This document shows positions 21,241 through 31,715 of a DNA stretch of 64,000 nucleotides, one piece after another. This DNA is from Sternotherus odoratus. Lineage: Eukaryota > Chordata > Testudines > Kinosternidae. The stretch spans positions 250,675,644-250,739,643 of the forward strand of contig JAVMKO010000001.1 of the NCBI GenBank assembly GCA_032164245.1. The letters run 5' to 3'. Under the pieces are notes generated by a model. The model did not search any database and was not told the origin of the DNA. It worked only from the letters and a program-made list of their open reading frames with translations. Position numbers and translations under genes: made by a program. Each line of letters starts with the position of its first letter. The stretch's first letter is position 1.

Positions 21241-21248
21241 CCCTAAGG

Positions 21249-24200
21249 TGTCTGGCTCAGCCCTCAAATGAGTGGGGCTGGTTAAGGAGGGGCAAGGTTA
21301 AGCTATATGGAGATGGGCTCAGTCATTGAGGTTTGCCAACTGCTAATTTATATAGGATTAATCATAAATAGCTCCCCCAAATGAAACCCGGAATCCAAGC
21401 ACCACAGATCTTTGGGCAGGTGGTTTGTATTGAGCTTGAAACTTTGTAACTGGCTCTGTAAAAGGAAAAGTGAAACTTAGCTGCTTTGGGAAAGCCCAGC
21501 ACTGGGGTCAAACCTGGTGGCATGGTCTTATCTCTAGTGATTTTACAGTAAATCAGTTGAACTTGCGCATGCACTTGTATATGAGTAACTAAGAGAGCGT
21601 GAGAATGTCTGACTCTTCCAGGCACCTGTTGATTTTAACGCCCTGTGTCGTAACCAGACTAGGTTTAATAAAAGACGTTATACAGCCCATTTATTTTGGT
21701 CAGGAGGTTTTTGCAATGCGGTTTGATTTGCCTGTGCACGCTAGATTACACTGGACAGTTCCCTATTCAGCTCCAATGTTTTAACATCATAGATCACAAC
21801 CTTGTTTGTTTCAGAATGAAGCAGAACAACCCTTCACCCGCCCACCCTCAGCGAATACAGTTGCTTTATTGTTAGATAATTAACCTTTTCTTCCCCCAGC
21901 AGTAAATGAAGTGCAGCTCTTCATAATTGGTGCTTCTGTTGTCTTTGACTTCTTATGCACCCTTGAGGGGGCATTCAATCATTATTAGGGCTGGCTTCTC
22001 AATGTGACACATAGTTCTTTCTCCCTTACTATTTATCCTGAACAGAGATGCAGCAGAAATCAATAAACTAAAGGATTATTACCCGGAACTGAATAGAATT
22101 TGGATGCCAAAGGACACGTGGCTCTGAAGTGTTAAAAAGACAAAGGTCACTGATTGGGCCACAGAGTTTAGTGAGAAAACACAATTCTCATTATGGGGTG
22201 AGTACTTGAATCTCAATGAAGTTTCAGCTCCTGGTTCGGAGGAAAGTGGGAGCAATTCTAGTGACTAATGAACAGTCCCAGGGTGTTGGGAAAAGTGGCA
22301 TCCGATTTTTGAAAGAAAAGTCAGTGTATGAGGCCTTAAATTGTAACCAAAGGAATATGAAGCTGGCCTAGAGGGGCTTGATGCCACAAGGCTTCCTCAT
22401 GTAAGCAGGCCCAGAGACATCAGTGTAAAAGCATTTTCGCGAGTAAAGACTGCTCACATGAATACAGGCTGGCAGAGTTGGGCTCTTGGGGTGAAGACAA
22501 GAGCCCAACCTGCCAGGGCACAGGGGCATTTAGTCCACCTGCCAGGGCACAGGGGCATTTAGTCATTAGGCCATAAAAGGGCTGTGGTTTCTTGAGAACT
22601 GGATGTTATTCATTAACAGACATCATCATTTGCTAGGGATTACAAATACTGTGAGCAGAAACAGCTTCCCTGCTTCCCAGCAGCTGAGCAAACTGGATTG
22701 TGTAATACCAATCGGGCTCATGGTCTGGCACTGGAGTGTAACACAATAGTTCCCATAAGGTTTGCTGCTGCTTATGTACCTTAATTGGATTTAAGCTATG
22801 TTTTGGTTTTCAGTTAAGTGTGACAACAATACAAATGCAACAGGATGGATGAAAAAAAAATGTAGCTTGCAAAATGATAGGAAGGGGGATTTTACAGGTT
22901 TTCCTAACCTTCCTTTTTGGCCCATCCTCTTCCTTAATTCTATAGACAAATTCTGAACAGTAATCAGAGTAATCAGGCAAGCCCTTGGTTCACAATCACA
23001 ATTTACTGAGGAACGAAGACAGTGCTATAGTTCAGGCACTCCACTCAGAAGACTTCCATTCAGTTCCCAGCACTGCCCCAGGCTTGGACATTGATCTACC
23101 ACCTACTGGAGTAAATGGAAAGGCCCCCACAAGCATTGAATTGGCCCCGAAACACATATACAAGCCAAAGACCTGTACTGAACTCTCAAGAAGCACACAT
23201 GCTTTAATTGAGTCACTGCATTTTGTTGTTGCCCCTATAAACCTTAATTGAAGCCATGTGTGTCTAGAAGATGTCACACTAGCTCCAACATAGCGGTGCG
23301 TGTTTATATTTAATGTTCTGTTCTTTTTTACTAGCACAGAGGAGATGTCTAACAGGAAACCATGGCTCAGTCCTGCCCCCTCCCCAATGAATTTCCTATT
23401 GAGCAACGGGAGCAGAGCCCAGCCTTTGGGAAGTCAAAACTACCTCGGCTATTGGTGTGTTACCCAGTTGTGGCCTGATTCTGTGCTGCTCAGACAGCAG
23501 GAGCATGCAAAAAACTTCCCTTCATGCAGCTGCTGCCCAATGGCAGCATAGAACAGCACTCCGCGCTCTGGGGACTGCACCCTTGCACTTGTCCATGGAG
23601 ATCGAGGCAGCTGGAAGGGATGGGGTGGAACAGGGTCATGCCTTCCCCATCTGCAATGGGCCACGGAGCAGGGTCAGCATGGCAAGGGGAACATTCGGTG
23701 CCAGGCTACTGGCTGGTGCAAAATGCACCCCCCACTCGGGGAGCAGCACTTGTGGATTTGTGTCTTCAGAATTACAATCTTCCCATTGCTCCTCCCGGTG
23801 GGTGTACTCTGTAACCTCCCCCTCTCCGCCTAAGTATAATGTGTACCCCCCCCCCCCCTTAGAGTTGGTGGCACAAAAAGTCAAGTTATTAGTATGAGTA
23901 TTATTAATTAGTATTAGCGTACAAAGGCAGGATCCTGCACATCCTTCCATCTGTGAGCAGGCAGTGGGGTTGCTTACAGGGTGGAGGCATTGCAAACTCA
24001 GGCCCATTGTCTCTGCAGTGGTCCCATTTCTGCCTTGTTAGGTTATTTTTTGTACGGCCCTGCAATCAGGAAACCATCCAGGGACGGCAATAAGCTATGT
24101 CAGGTTTCATTATCACCCTGCAGTCTGAGAAAAGAGCAAGGATTAAACAGGCACGTTCTCACAGTTTTCGGCTTTCATCTGCTTTTGTGCAGGGAGCAGC

Positions 24201-24859
24201 ATTTCAAATGTCACCACTTTCTCCTGCATGCCAGGGCCTCAAGGAGAAGGTATAAAGTATGTTGTTTATTCAGGGAAAAGATAACAATCGTGCAGTTCGG
24301 CTGGATTTGAAAGCCTGAAGTTTCATGAGGGAAACTGGCTTCAGTTTATGAAGAAAAAAGGAAATTTCAAACAAAACTGATCCAAGACTGCTCATGCACG
24401 CGTTTAACTTTTGCCAGTTGTGCTTAAACAATTTCCCATTAACATTCCTTATTCAGTCCTGTAAGTGGAGAAAGCAAATAAACACCGGGTCAGTGCCTGA
24501 TGTGTTAGTCAGTGATGCTGTACTTGATTTTTAACATGCTGTCAGCCCGGAGGGAGGTGTCAACTACATTGGGGATAATAGTAGGGCCAGATCCTTTGGC
24601 TGTGTCTCCACAGAGCCCAGGGTAGGGGCAGCAAAGATGGCTGTATGTCACCTTTGGGCTATTCAGACTCTGGGCTGATGTGACCCCTCCCTCTCCCACT
24701 CTCAGCCAAAGCAACCTTAGGAGCTGCTCTAACTTGAGGCTGCCTTGCCTTTGCCTGCAGTCTAAAAAGGGCGGTGAAGATGCAACCCAGTGGGGAGCAC
24801 GTGTTACAAGTTCCCCCGCTGTGCTGATCCCCAGAGGATACCGTTGTTACAAACAGCAG
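21249..24859. other. Mostly unique non-coding stretch
   Basis: It holds a 29-bp tandem duplication (22509-22565), a possible MIR fragment at about 23025-23085 (gaagacttccattcag, ttcccagcactgcccca) and a C-run near 23850. The 124- and 146-codon frames around 23032-23897 show no known domain. No other feature seen. Confidence 0.5.
22509..22565. repeat. 29-bp tandem duplication
   Basis: The unit cctgccagggcacagg plus ggcatttagtcca occurs twice back to back with no internal change, so it is young or under conversion. Confidence 0.9.
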
Positions 24860-24964
24860 CTAAGGCAGCTTGGTTCTCTAGCGAAAGCACCTCAAGTTTT
24901 AGTTCCGGAGGAGCCCTAGTTCAGTCCCCAATGTGTCAGCCAAGATGGTGGCCATCATCCAACA
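24860..24964 (+). mobile_element. tRNA-like SINE, copy 2
   Basis: Matches copy 1 (15846-15965) over aagcacctcaag, agttccggaggagccc, agttcagtcccca (box B-like), tgtgtcagccaagatgg and tggccatcatcc. The two copies share both the box B and the 'ggccatcat' end, supporting a real family. Name not known to me. Confidence 0.6.
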
Positions 24965-25268
24965 AAGCCTAAGGAACGGGGGAAGCTATTCATTTGGGTT
25001 TTTTATCACCATAAACGAAGAAGGCAATCGCACTTGGCAAACAAACTTATATCAAGTGCATTTGCTGGAAATGTTTATGCTTTGTTCCTGAATTATGTAC
25101 TGAGCGTACACGTATAGCTTAGCAAAGTCTGCAGCTTGGGTCAGTTGAATTGTGGGGAGGGAGAAAGGGAAGACAAGATGAGGGATGGTGAGGAGAGAAG
25201 GAACTGAAAGTGACTGTCTTGTAAGGGACCAGGGAAACTTTTGGAAAATACCTTCCATTGAGGCAATC

Positions 25269-25866
25269 CAGAGGTGGGGAAACGGCAGCCTGTGGGCCAC
25301 GTGTGGCCCACGGGACCCTCCTGCCGAGCTCTCAGTTGGGGAGGCTAGCTTCCGGGCCCTGCCCTGTTGTCCCCCCTCCCCTGCAGCCTCAGCTTGCTGT
25401 GCCGCCAGCGCTCTTGGCAGTGGGGCTGCGAGCTCTTGCCGGGCAGTGTGGCTGTGAGAGCTGCCGACCTGCCCTTGTGCTCTACACTGCGCGGCGGTGT
25501 GGCTGGCTCCGGCCAGGCAGTATGGCTGCCAGTGCTGGTGCTCTGAGTGGCATGGTAAGGGGGCGGGGAATGGGAGGGGTTCGATAAGAGAAAGGGTGCT
25601 GCAGGGGGAAGTCAGGGGACAGGGAATGGGGGAGTGGATAGGCGTGGGAGTCCCAGGGTGCTTGTCAAGGGGATGAAGGTGTGGATGGGGTTAGGGCAGT
25701 CAGGAGATAGGGAGAAGGGGGGAGTTGGATGAGTTGAGGATTCTGAGGGGGCAGGAAGTGGGAGGGGGCAGGCTGTTTGGGGAGGCACAGCCTTCCCTAC
25801 CCAGCTCTCCATACAGTTTCAGAACCCCAATGTGGTCCTCAGGCCAGAAACTTTGCCCTCTCCCTA
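25269..25866. mobile_element. hAT-type non-autonomous element, GC-rich
   Basis: Left end cagaggtggggaaac with ggcagcctgtgggccac; right end caatgtggtcctcaggcc and aaactttgccctctcc. This end sequence is well known from turtle hAT elements. The interior has repeated 'gtgtggctg' and GC-rich blocks. No matching 8-bp flanks could be assigned, so the exact right edge is open. Open frames inside come from base composition. Confidence 0.75.
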
Positions 25867-26762
25867 TCTAGACCACCTTAAAGACACAAAAGCTGCTTTC
25901 CAGTAGAAATTTGTATGTGCCTCAGGGATAGGTCATTTCTAGTAGTCATTTCAGCAGTATACAGAGAAGGAAGAACTTGCCTGGGAGGCAGAGAAATCAT
26001 CCCAATCTTCCTTTCAGTGTAGCTGTAGAATTTTAGCCAAAGGCTCCCAGGGTTGCCAAGAGCCCCCTTTCACCACACCACTACTGCTGACCTGTAATGA
26101 GCCTGATTAGGTTGTCAAAGTAGAGCGGTTTACTGCACAAAGTGGGTCTTCAGCTGAGAACTCCATAAGGGGCTAGAGAGGGGGAAATTGGGTGATCAAG
26201 GATATGCAGCACTGCTTAAAGAAATAACATGGGGGTTAAGACGATAGGATTGTTGCCAGGAGTGTGTAGCTTATTTAGAGACAATTCGTCTAGCTGTTTC
26301 ACATCCTGTTAGACTCTCTGTTCAACAAAAGGTGAATTTAGTTACCATGGTTTTCCCTGCAACATGCAAACAAACAACACTGTACACACACCCTTTTATC
26401 TCACACTAAGTCCTCGCTGTATTGATTTTTTATCTGTAGATACCTTTATCTCATCTCCGTGGTATGCATAACCCTGAATGCAAATTGGGCCGGACTGGCT
26501 AATGGTGAATCACAGCTATGTATCAATACTGCAATTGCATATCATACACATAATTGTCAAAACACAACTTTGAAAACATCGTTAAAGAGTCTTTGTGTTT
26601 ATCATACCTTCCATTACTGGAAAGATCCTTTCTATAATAGCATTCAGGCACGCCCTGCTCAGAGGGCACTTCTGGGCCCTACTCACACTTCTCAGGTAGT
26701 TGAAGGTTATGCCATACCTCCAATCTGATCCCGCATGTCATGCCCACAGAGGATACAATAGG
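25867..26762. other. Non-coding stretch without identified features
   Basis: No repeat or domain recognised. Confidence 0.5.
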
Positions 26763-27735
26763 CAGGGCCAGATTTAGGGACAAGTGACCCAGACAACAGC
26801 CTGACGTGCTGGAGTTGGAAGGCACCAGGCTCGGGGTGCTGTTTTTGTTATTAGTAATCAATGGAAAAATAGAATGTTTAAACTAAAATGTTTCAGGTAT
26901 TCTGTATGTGGAATTTTTTCATTGACCTCCTAAAATGTTCTGGACCTTTGTAGAAACTCGTGTAAACTTCCTGACTTTTTGAGAACTACATTTTCCTTAA
27001 ATCTCCTTGAATTTTGTCTGATATGTCCTCGCGAGTATATGAGAGGTGGGGCACCAGTCCGGTGTAAGAACGAAGTGAAGCGAAGTGAGAGCCCAGCTGT
27101 GATATTGTGATATTATTTTATTGTGTAATTGTGAAAGTGTATTTGTGTTTTAAGACTTGAAGAGTGTAAGCAGCATCTTACAAAGGACATATTGAGAGGA
27201 CAATGAGATGCCAGAGATATCTATCCAACTATCTGCGCAACAATATAAAAGAAATGCTGTTACTTCTTTTACCATGCTTAACACGCACTGTTTGATGACT
27301 TTCTATGACTTTTTCTCTCCCTAATACTGTCTGTTTTCACCCATAAAAAATAAAAGATGCCCCTGAAGAGGCCTTCAGGAGCTCAGTTTGAGAAGTGAAA
27401 AACAAATTTACTTGAAGATAGGGAATGGAACGGTGAGGAAAATGATAGAGACTCATCCAGTGGTGCAAAGGAGAGTAACGATAAAGAAAAATCTGGTTTA
27501 CGTGAAAAGGAGAGAAACGATGAAGAAGAATCTGCCTCACATATTGAGAGAAACAGCAGTGTGAAAAATTACACACCAGAAACTGGTACATTGATACATC
27601 AGATCCTGCTTTATGGCCAGCAGTCCTAAACTCTGCTGATATTCATTGTACAATTTTGAACAGGTCCAAGGAAATCGAGGATATGACGTTTCCAGTAACT
27701 GAGAAGAAATTACATTTTTCAAAGTTACACTAAGG
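26763..27735 (+). mobile_element. hAT transposon, 5' part, inactive
   Basis: The left end cagggccagatttaggg has the CAGGG start common in hAT elements. About 590 bp of leader with short repeats (gaagtgaagcgaagtgagag) precedes a broken transposase start at 27357. The catalytic domain and right end are absent, so this is a truncated copy of an autonomous-type element. The 8 bp to its left are acaatagg, with no partner found. Confidence 0.7.
27357..27733 (+). pseudogene. hAT transposase N-terminal remnant (TTF/ZMYM-like)
   Basis: From ATG 27357 the frame reads MPLKRPSGAQFEK, then an in-frame TGA at 27396-27398, then an acidic, Lys/Glu/Ser-rich low-complexity region. After a frameshift near 27595 comes DPALWPAVLNSADI and later MTFPVTEKKLHFSKLH, followed by TAA at 27731. 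The start M-P-x-K-R-P-S-G-A-Q and the D-P-A-x-W-P...F-P...F-S order are those of hAT transposases with a TTF-type zinc finger, related to host ZMYM1-like proteins. The catalytic RNase H-like part is missing. Confidence 0.75.
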
Positions 27736-29770
27736 CAAAGAGACAATGGCAGGAGCCAGCTGGAACCAGTTGCTATGCTAGCTCGGGTTATGCAGTCCTG
27801 ATCAATGAGAGCTCAGACACCAAATGAAGAAGACCACCCCTGGGTGTTGAGTGACTACTGAACACCACACCACCATTTGTCTGCCTGTGAGACCTGAAGG
27901 GTGAGGAATCGCTCTTACTATTTGTATGTACAGTACGTAGCTCACTAGGGCCCTGATCTCAGTTGGGTCCTCTAAGTGCCACTGTAATCCAATACTACTA
28001 CTACTAGTAGTAATACTACTAATATGTAGGTTATGTGTTTTGCACCCCTCTCTGCCACCTCCAGCATACGCTGTGTGACATGGACAGGACCAAAACACAG
28101 GATATCTCAGAAGGATCATGCCACAAGCTGGCAAGCTAGGATGTTTCCCACCTCTGAACAGCTGTCAGAATCTTCTCCACATCACACAAAGGAACATGCT
28201 AATAATCGGAGTGACCAAAGAGCAGAGGGAAGAACCATACAGTCTATGTTACAACTGTGGATTTGTTAATGCTGCCGTGTGTGGCACTAACCAGCCCTGC
28301 CTTCTCTGTGATTCCTACCAGAAGAGTCATGTAGTGTTGTCTGCAGCCACTGGCCTCCACCGTGTCCACCAGCCATTACTGAGGTGTCTGGAACAGAGTG
28401 TGGAGGAGGAGGAGGCGGCACTCCCTGCTTGGGTGTTTCTTGCAGCTCATGCATACATATGTATTTTTTCAGCCCTGCATCCTGCCTATTCCACAGTTTT
28501 CTGGAGTGGGAGGAAACATGGGACCCAATGGCTACATGTCAGAACCTCCAGGGAGGTAGGATTTACTACCTTGTGCCCCTCTAAATGTTTTTCATGGAAA
28601 AACCAGAGCCTTAATAAACAGCTTAAGTGGTTTATTCCTGAATACTACGTCAAGACAATTTGTGCAGCACCACTGAGGAACACAAGCCATTCCCTTCTGG
28701 GAATGAACACCCTGGTTTCACATTGTACACAGTCAGAGAGACTCAATTTCATTTATACCAGTGTAAAGGCAGAATAAATCCACCAAAAGCATTGGAACCA
28801 AACCCAGACTGGCAGAAGTGCAGCACGGAGCACTGACCACAAAACCACAAGTGCATCAGGCTGCAGGCATAGTTTTTCAGTGAGTTCCCTTTCCTCATTA
28901 GCCAACTGATCCAAAGACAATTAGGAGTCTGTCCTGTGTCTTCAATGGGTCCTGGATCAGGCCCTACCAGTGTGGCCTGGGGCTGCATAACACTACAACA
29001 AACAACAAAAGTGAAATGGTCTCCATTTAAAAAATGTTTAGCAGTGTAAATGGTCTGAAATGTGGGTTTGCTTTTCTTGTGATGTGAAATAAATCATGTT
29101 GATGCACATGAGCAACTGACGTGGTGTGGTTCAAATGCAGAAGTTTACACTCAGAGTGAAAGGTTAAGAGTTGAAGACCTCACTCCATGTTGGAGAGCGG
29201 CCATAAACATCAGCAAGTAGCTACTCATTAGACAAGGGTTCTGATGACAAGTGCACTGATGGCTCAGACAGAATCAGCGTGTTCCTGTCACTGAGCTTGG
29301 CAAAGCTCTTTGGCAGGCAGCTTTGAACCAGGCTTTGCTGAACCATCTGCTCTGCAGTGTCTTTATTATCGTCAGGGCTTAACTCGTCACATTGTCATAT
29401 CCTCAGGTAAAGCCTTTTGAACTCTGCTGTGGTGTGCAGCTAGAGAGAAGTGTTTCCCCTATCAGTCCAGAGAACCACTTATCACCAAGCCTGAAGGCTC
29501 AAACTGCCAAGACCTTCTCATTGGGATTGATTTACTAATTATTAACTTCAATTTCATGCTCCATTTGTATTAATTTGACTTCTAAAGGAAGAGTCCCATG
29601 TTGTATTTCAGCAGAAAATTCCAATTCACATTCATCAGCTCTTTAAGTCTTATTCACCATGAGAGGAGAGACTTAATTCACAATCACAGGGCTGCCAAGC
29701 AAAACAGTCCACTCCATCTCTTCAACACCAAGATTTTACACTGTATCGGATTTATTCATAATAATAATAA
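27736..29770. other. Non-coding stretch; longest frame judged fortuitous
   Basis: A TAC/TAG trinucleotide tract at about 27988-28021 is partly palindromic. A 219-codon plus-strand frame (28118-28777) has two C-x2-C pairs (YNCG, PCLLC) but no known family order. An AAT tract ends at 29770. No repeat ends recognised. Confidence 0.45.
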
Positions 29771-30153
29771 CTGTGATGGGGGCTATACCCCACACAGGCA
29801 ATGAAAGGGTTAATGTGGGCCTGAGAGGCCAAGTCTGCTACCTGGCTGCACCTGAGGGAAGAGCCAAGCTTACCTGGAGATGAAGCCCAGATGGGATGGG
29901 ATGTGTGTGGCGATTATGAAGGTAGGAAGCTTAAAGAAGAAGGAGGGAGTGTGATCCCCTTCAGTCTCTGGGCTTAGAGATTAGGTGGAAAAGCAGCCCA
30001 GCAAGCCTCACCTGAGTAGAAGAGGCTGGCGAGAAGCCAGAAGTGACATAAAACAGCCACCAGAGTGGAGCAGGCTCTGCTGGGATGCCCTGACAAAAGG
30101 TCAGGAGGTGAACTTCCAGGGAGAGAAGTCTGTCTAATTGAGAGGGAGGTAAA

Positions 30154-30975
30154 TAGGGCTACCAACTTTCTAGTTGCATGAAACTGAACACACTTGCCCT
30201 ACCCCCCCACCCTGACCCTTATCTGAGGGCCTGCCCTCCACCCATTGCTTACTCTTCTGCACCTTCACTCCTAGAATATCAGGATTGGAAGGGACCTCAG
30301 GAGATCATCTAGTCCAACCCGCTGCTCAAAGCAGGACCAATCCCATTTTTGCCCCATATCCCTAAATGGCCCTCTCAGGGATTGAACTCACAACCCTGGT
30401 TTTAGCAGGCCAATGATCAAACTACTGAGCTAGCCCTCCCTGCCCACTCACTTTCACCAGACTGGGGTAGGGGATTGGGGTGTGGGTTCTGGCTGGGAAT
30501 ATGGGGTCTTGGTTGGGGCCAGAAATGAAGGGTTCAGGGTGCAGGAGGGGGCTTTGGGCTGAGACAGGGGGTTGGAGTGTGGGAGGGGGTATGGGCTCCA
30601 GCTGGGGTGCAAGCTCTGGGGTGGAGCTGTGGATGAGGGGTCTGGGGTGCATGAAGGGGCTCTGGACTGGGGCCTAGGGGTTTGGAATGCAGGGGGGGGG
30701 CTCAGGGCTGGGGCAGGAGGTTAGGGTGCCGGAGAGGGTGTGGGCTCCAGGAGGGAGTTTGGGTGCGAGAAGGGGTTAAGGGGTTGGAGTCTAGGCAGCG
30801 CTTACCTCAGGTGGCTCCCGGAAGACTAGGGGCTGCAGGGATATGTTGGCCACTTCCGAGAGCTGCAGGAAGCCTGCCTAGCCCCACTGCACCACCAACC
30901 AGACTTGTAAGCAGTGCTGACCAGAGCTGCCAGGGTCCCTTTTCGACCAGGTGTTCTGGACTCTTGGCATCCCTA
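30154..30975. mobile_element. hAT-type non-autonomous element inside an LTR-like element
   Basis: Ends tagggctaccaactttc and ctcttggcatcccta are worn inverted repeats. Flanks gaggtaaa (30146-30153) and gagataaa (30976-30983) match at 7 of 8 bases. The middle (about 30460-30800) is an imperfect series of G-rich units such as gggggttggagtgtggg with G-quadruplex potential on the plus strand. A tRNA-headed SINE lies inside at 30272-30441. Confidence 0.82.
30272..30441 (-). mobile_element. tRNA-headed SINE with CR1-type tail (Cry I-like), nested
   Basis: On the minus strand the head reads ggctagctcagtagtttga (box A-like) and gttgtgagttcaatccctg (box B GTTCAATCC), followed by a body with ggccatttagggatatgg. 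The tail is ctgctttgagcagcgggttg, then gactagatgatctcctgagg, identical in kind to the CR1 tail at 9966. This combination is the known tortoise Pol III SINE. It is the innermost of three nested layers. Confidence 0.88.
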
Positions 30976-31504
30976 GAGATAAAGGCAAGTGGGTTTTGTT
31001 TATATATATTGGTCTGGCATTTTGTTGGGGGATTCCAGTGGATGGTCCTGAACAATGGGTGAACCTGGAGAGCTTGTGGGGAAGAAGGCCTGAGAGAGAC
31101 TGGATAAGAAGCAGGGAGGAGCTGAACTGAGCAGACCAGCAGTGGGAAAGCCCAGGTTGCCCTAGCAGCACTGGCAAGGTGGCCTGAGCCCAAAGACCGG
31201 GGGGCACAGGGATTATAGAGGGCCCAGAAAGAAGGGTATGAAGGCCATAGGGCTTGGAGACAAGGCTGAAGATTTTTTTGGATGTTTGGACTGTTTATTT
31301 GGTTGGATTCTTTGTTACCGCAGAAGGGGTGATGTAAATAGTGACCTAGCCAGGGCCAAATGATGGGAAGCGATCACAGTAGCACTGGAGTGACTGTCAG
31401 CAGGGGGCACCAGAGAGGGAGAGAACTGTTACACCCCACCTGACCATGAGGAAGTGCTATGGTGGTGAGTGAACTCCCTCACACAATAAAAAATTAACAC
31501 TTAG

Positions 31505-31715
31505 CACCTTTCATATTCAAAGCTTTAAAAATATTAGTTACTTAATCATTAAACCTCCAACAGTAAATAAGGATTAATCCTGTTTTATGGAGAGAACCTG
31601 GGCCTGAGAGAAAGATTAAGTGACCCAAGGCCACAAAGTGAGTTAGTGTCATAGCCAGGATTAGACATTAGGGCCTCCCAGTTCCTTGACCAGACTTGCA
31701 TGCAGACAACCAGAC
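31505..31715 (-). mobile_element. MIR SINE
   Basis: The minus strand gives the MIR order. On the plus strand it shows tacttaatcattaaacctcc, taaggattaatcctgtttta, aagtgacccaaggccac and atagccaggattagac. Worn but ordered end to end. Confidence 0.78.

Larger units (their letters stand above)
29771..31484 (+). mobile_element. LTR-like element carrying nested insertions
   Basis: It begins ctgtgatgggggctatacc and ends ctccctcacac, so inner ends TGTGA and TCACA are inverted. The A/T-rich 5-mer aataa lies on both sides (29766-29770 and 31485-31489), a possible but weak target duplication. Blocks gggttaatgtgggcctgag, ggagcaggctctgctggg and cagcagggggcaccagagag are known to me from a repeated turtle LTR-like family. 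Without the 822-bp insert at 30154-30975 it is about 890 bp. No internal protein genes. Confidence 0.6.

Noticed and set aside
23025..23085. MIR fragment
   Set aside because: Only about 60 bp resemble MIR, too short to list as a separate feature; noted in the region entry.
23032..23897. Overlapping 124- and 146-codon frames
   Set aside because: Opposite-strand overlaps without motifs.
28118..28777. 219-codon frame with C-x2-C pairs, a possible zinc finger
   Set aside because: Cysteine spacing fits no known finger, there is no splice-site or homology support, and chance frames of this size occur in 64 kb.
30272..30441. Possible functional tRNA gene
   Set aside because: The box A and B match is the SINE head; body and CR1-type tail follow, and the acceptor stem is not formed.
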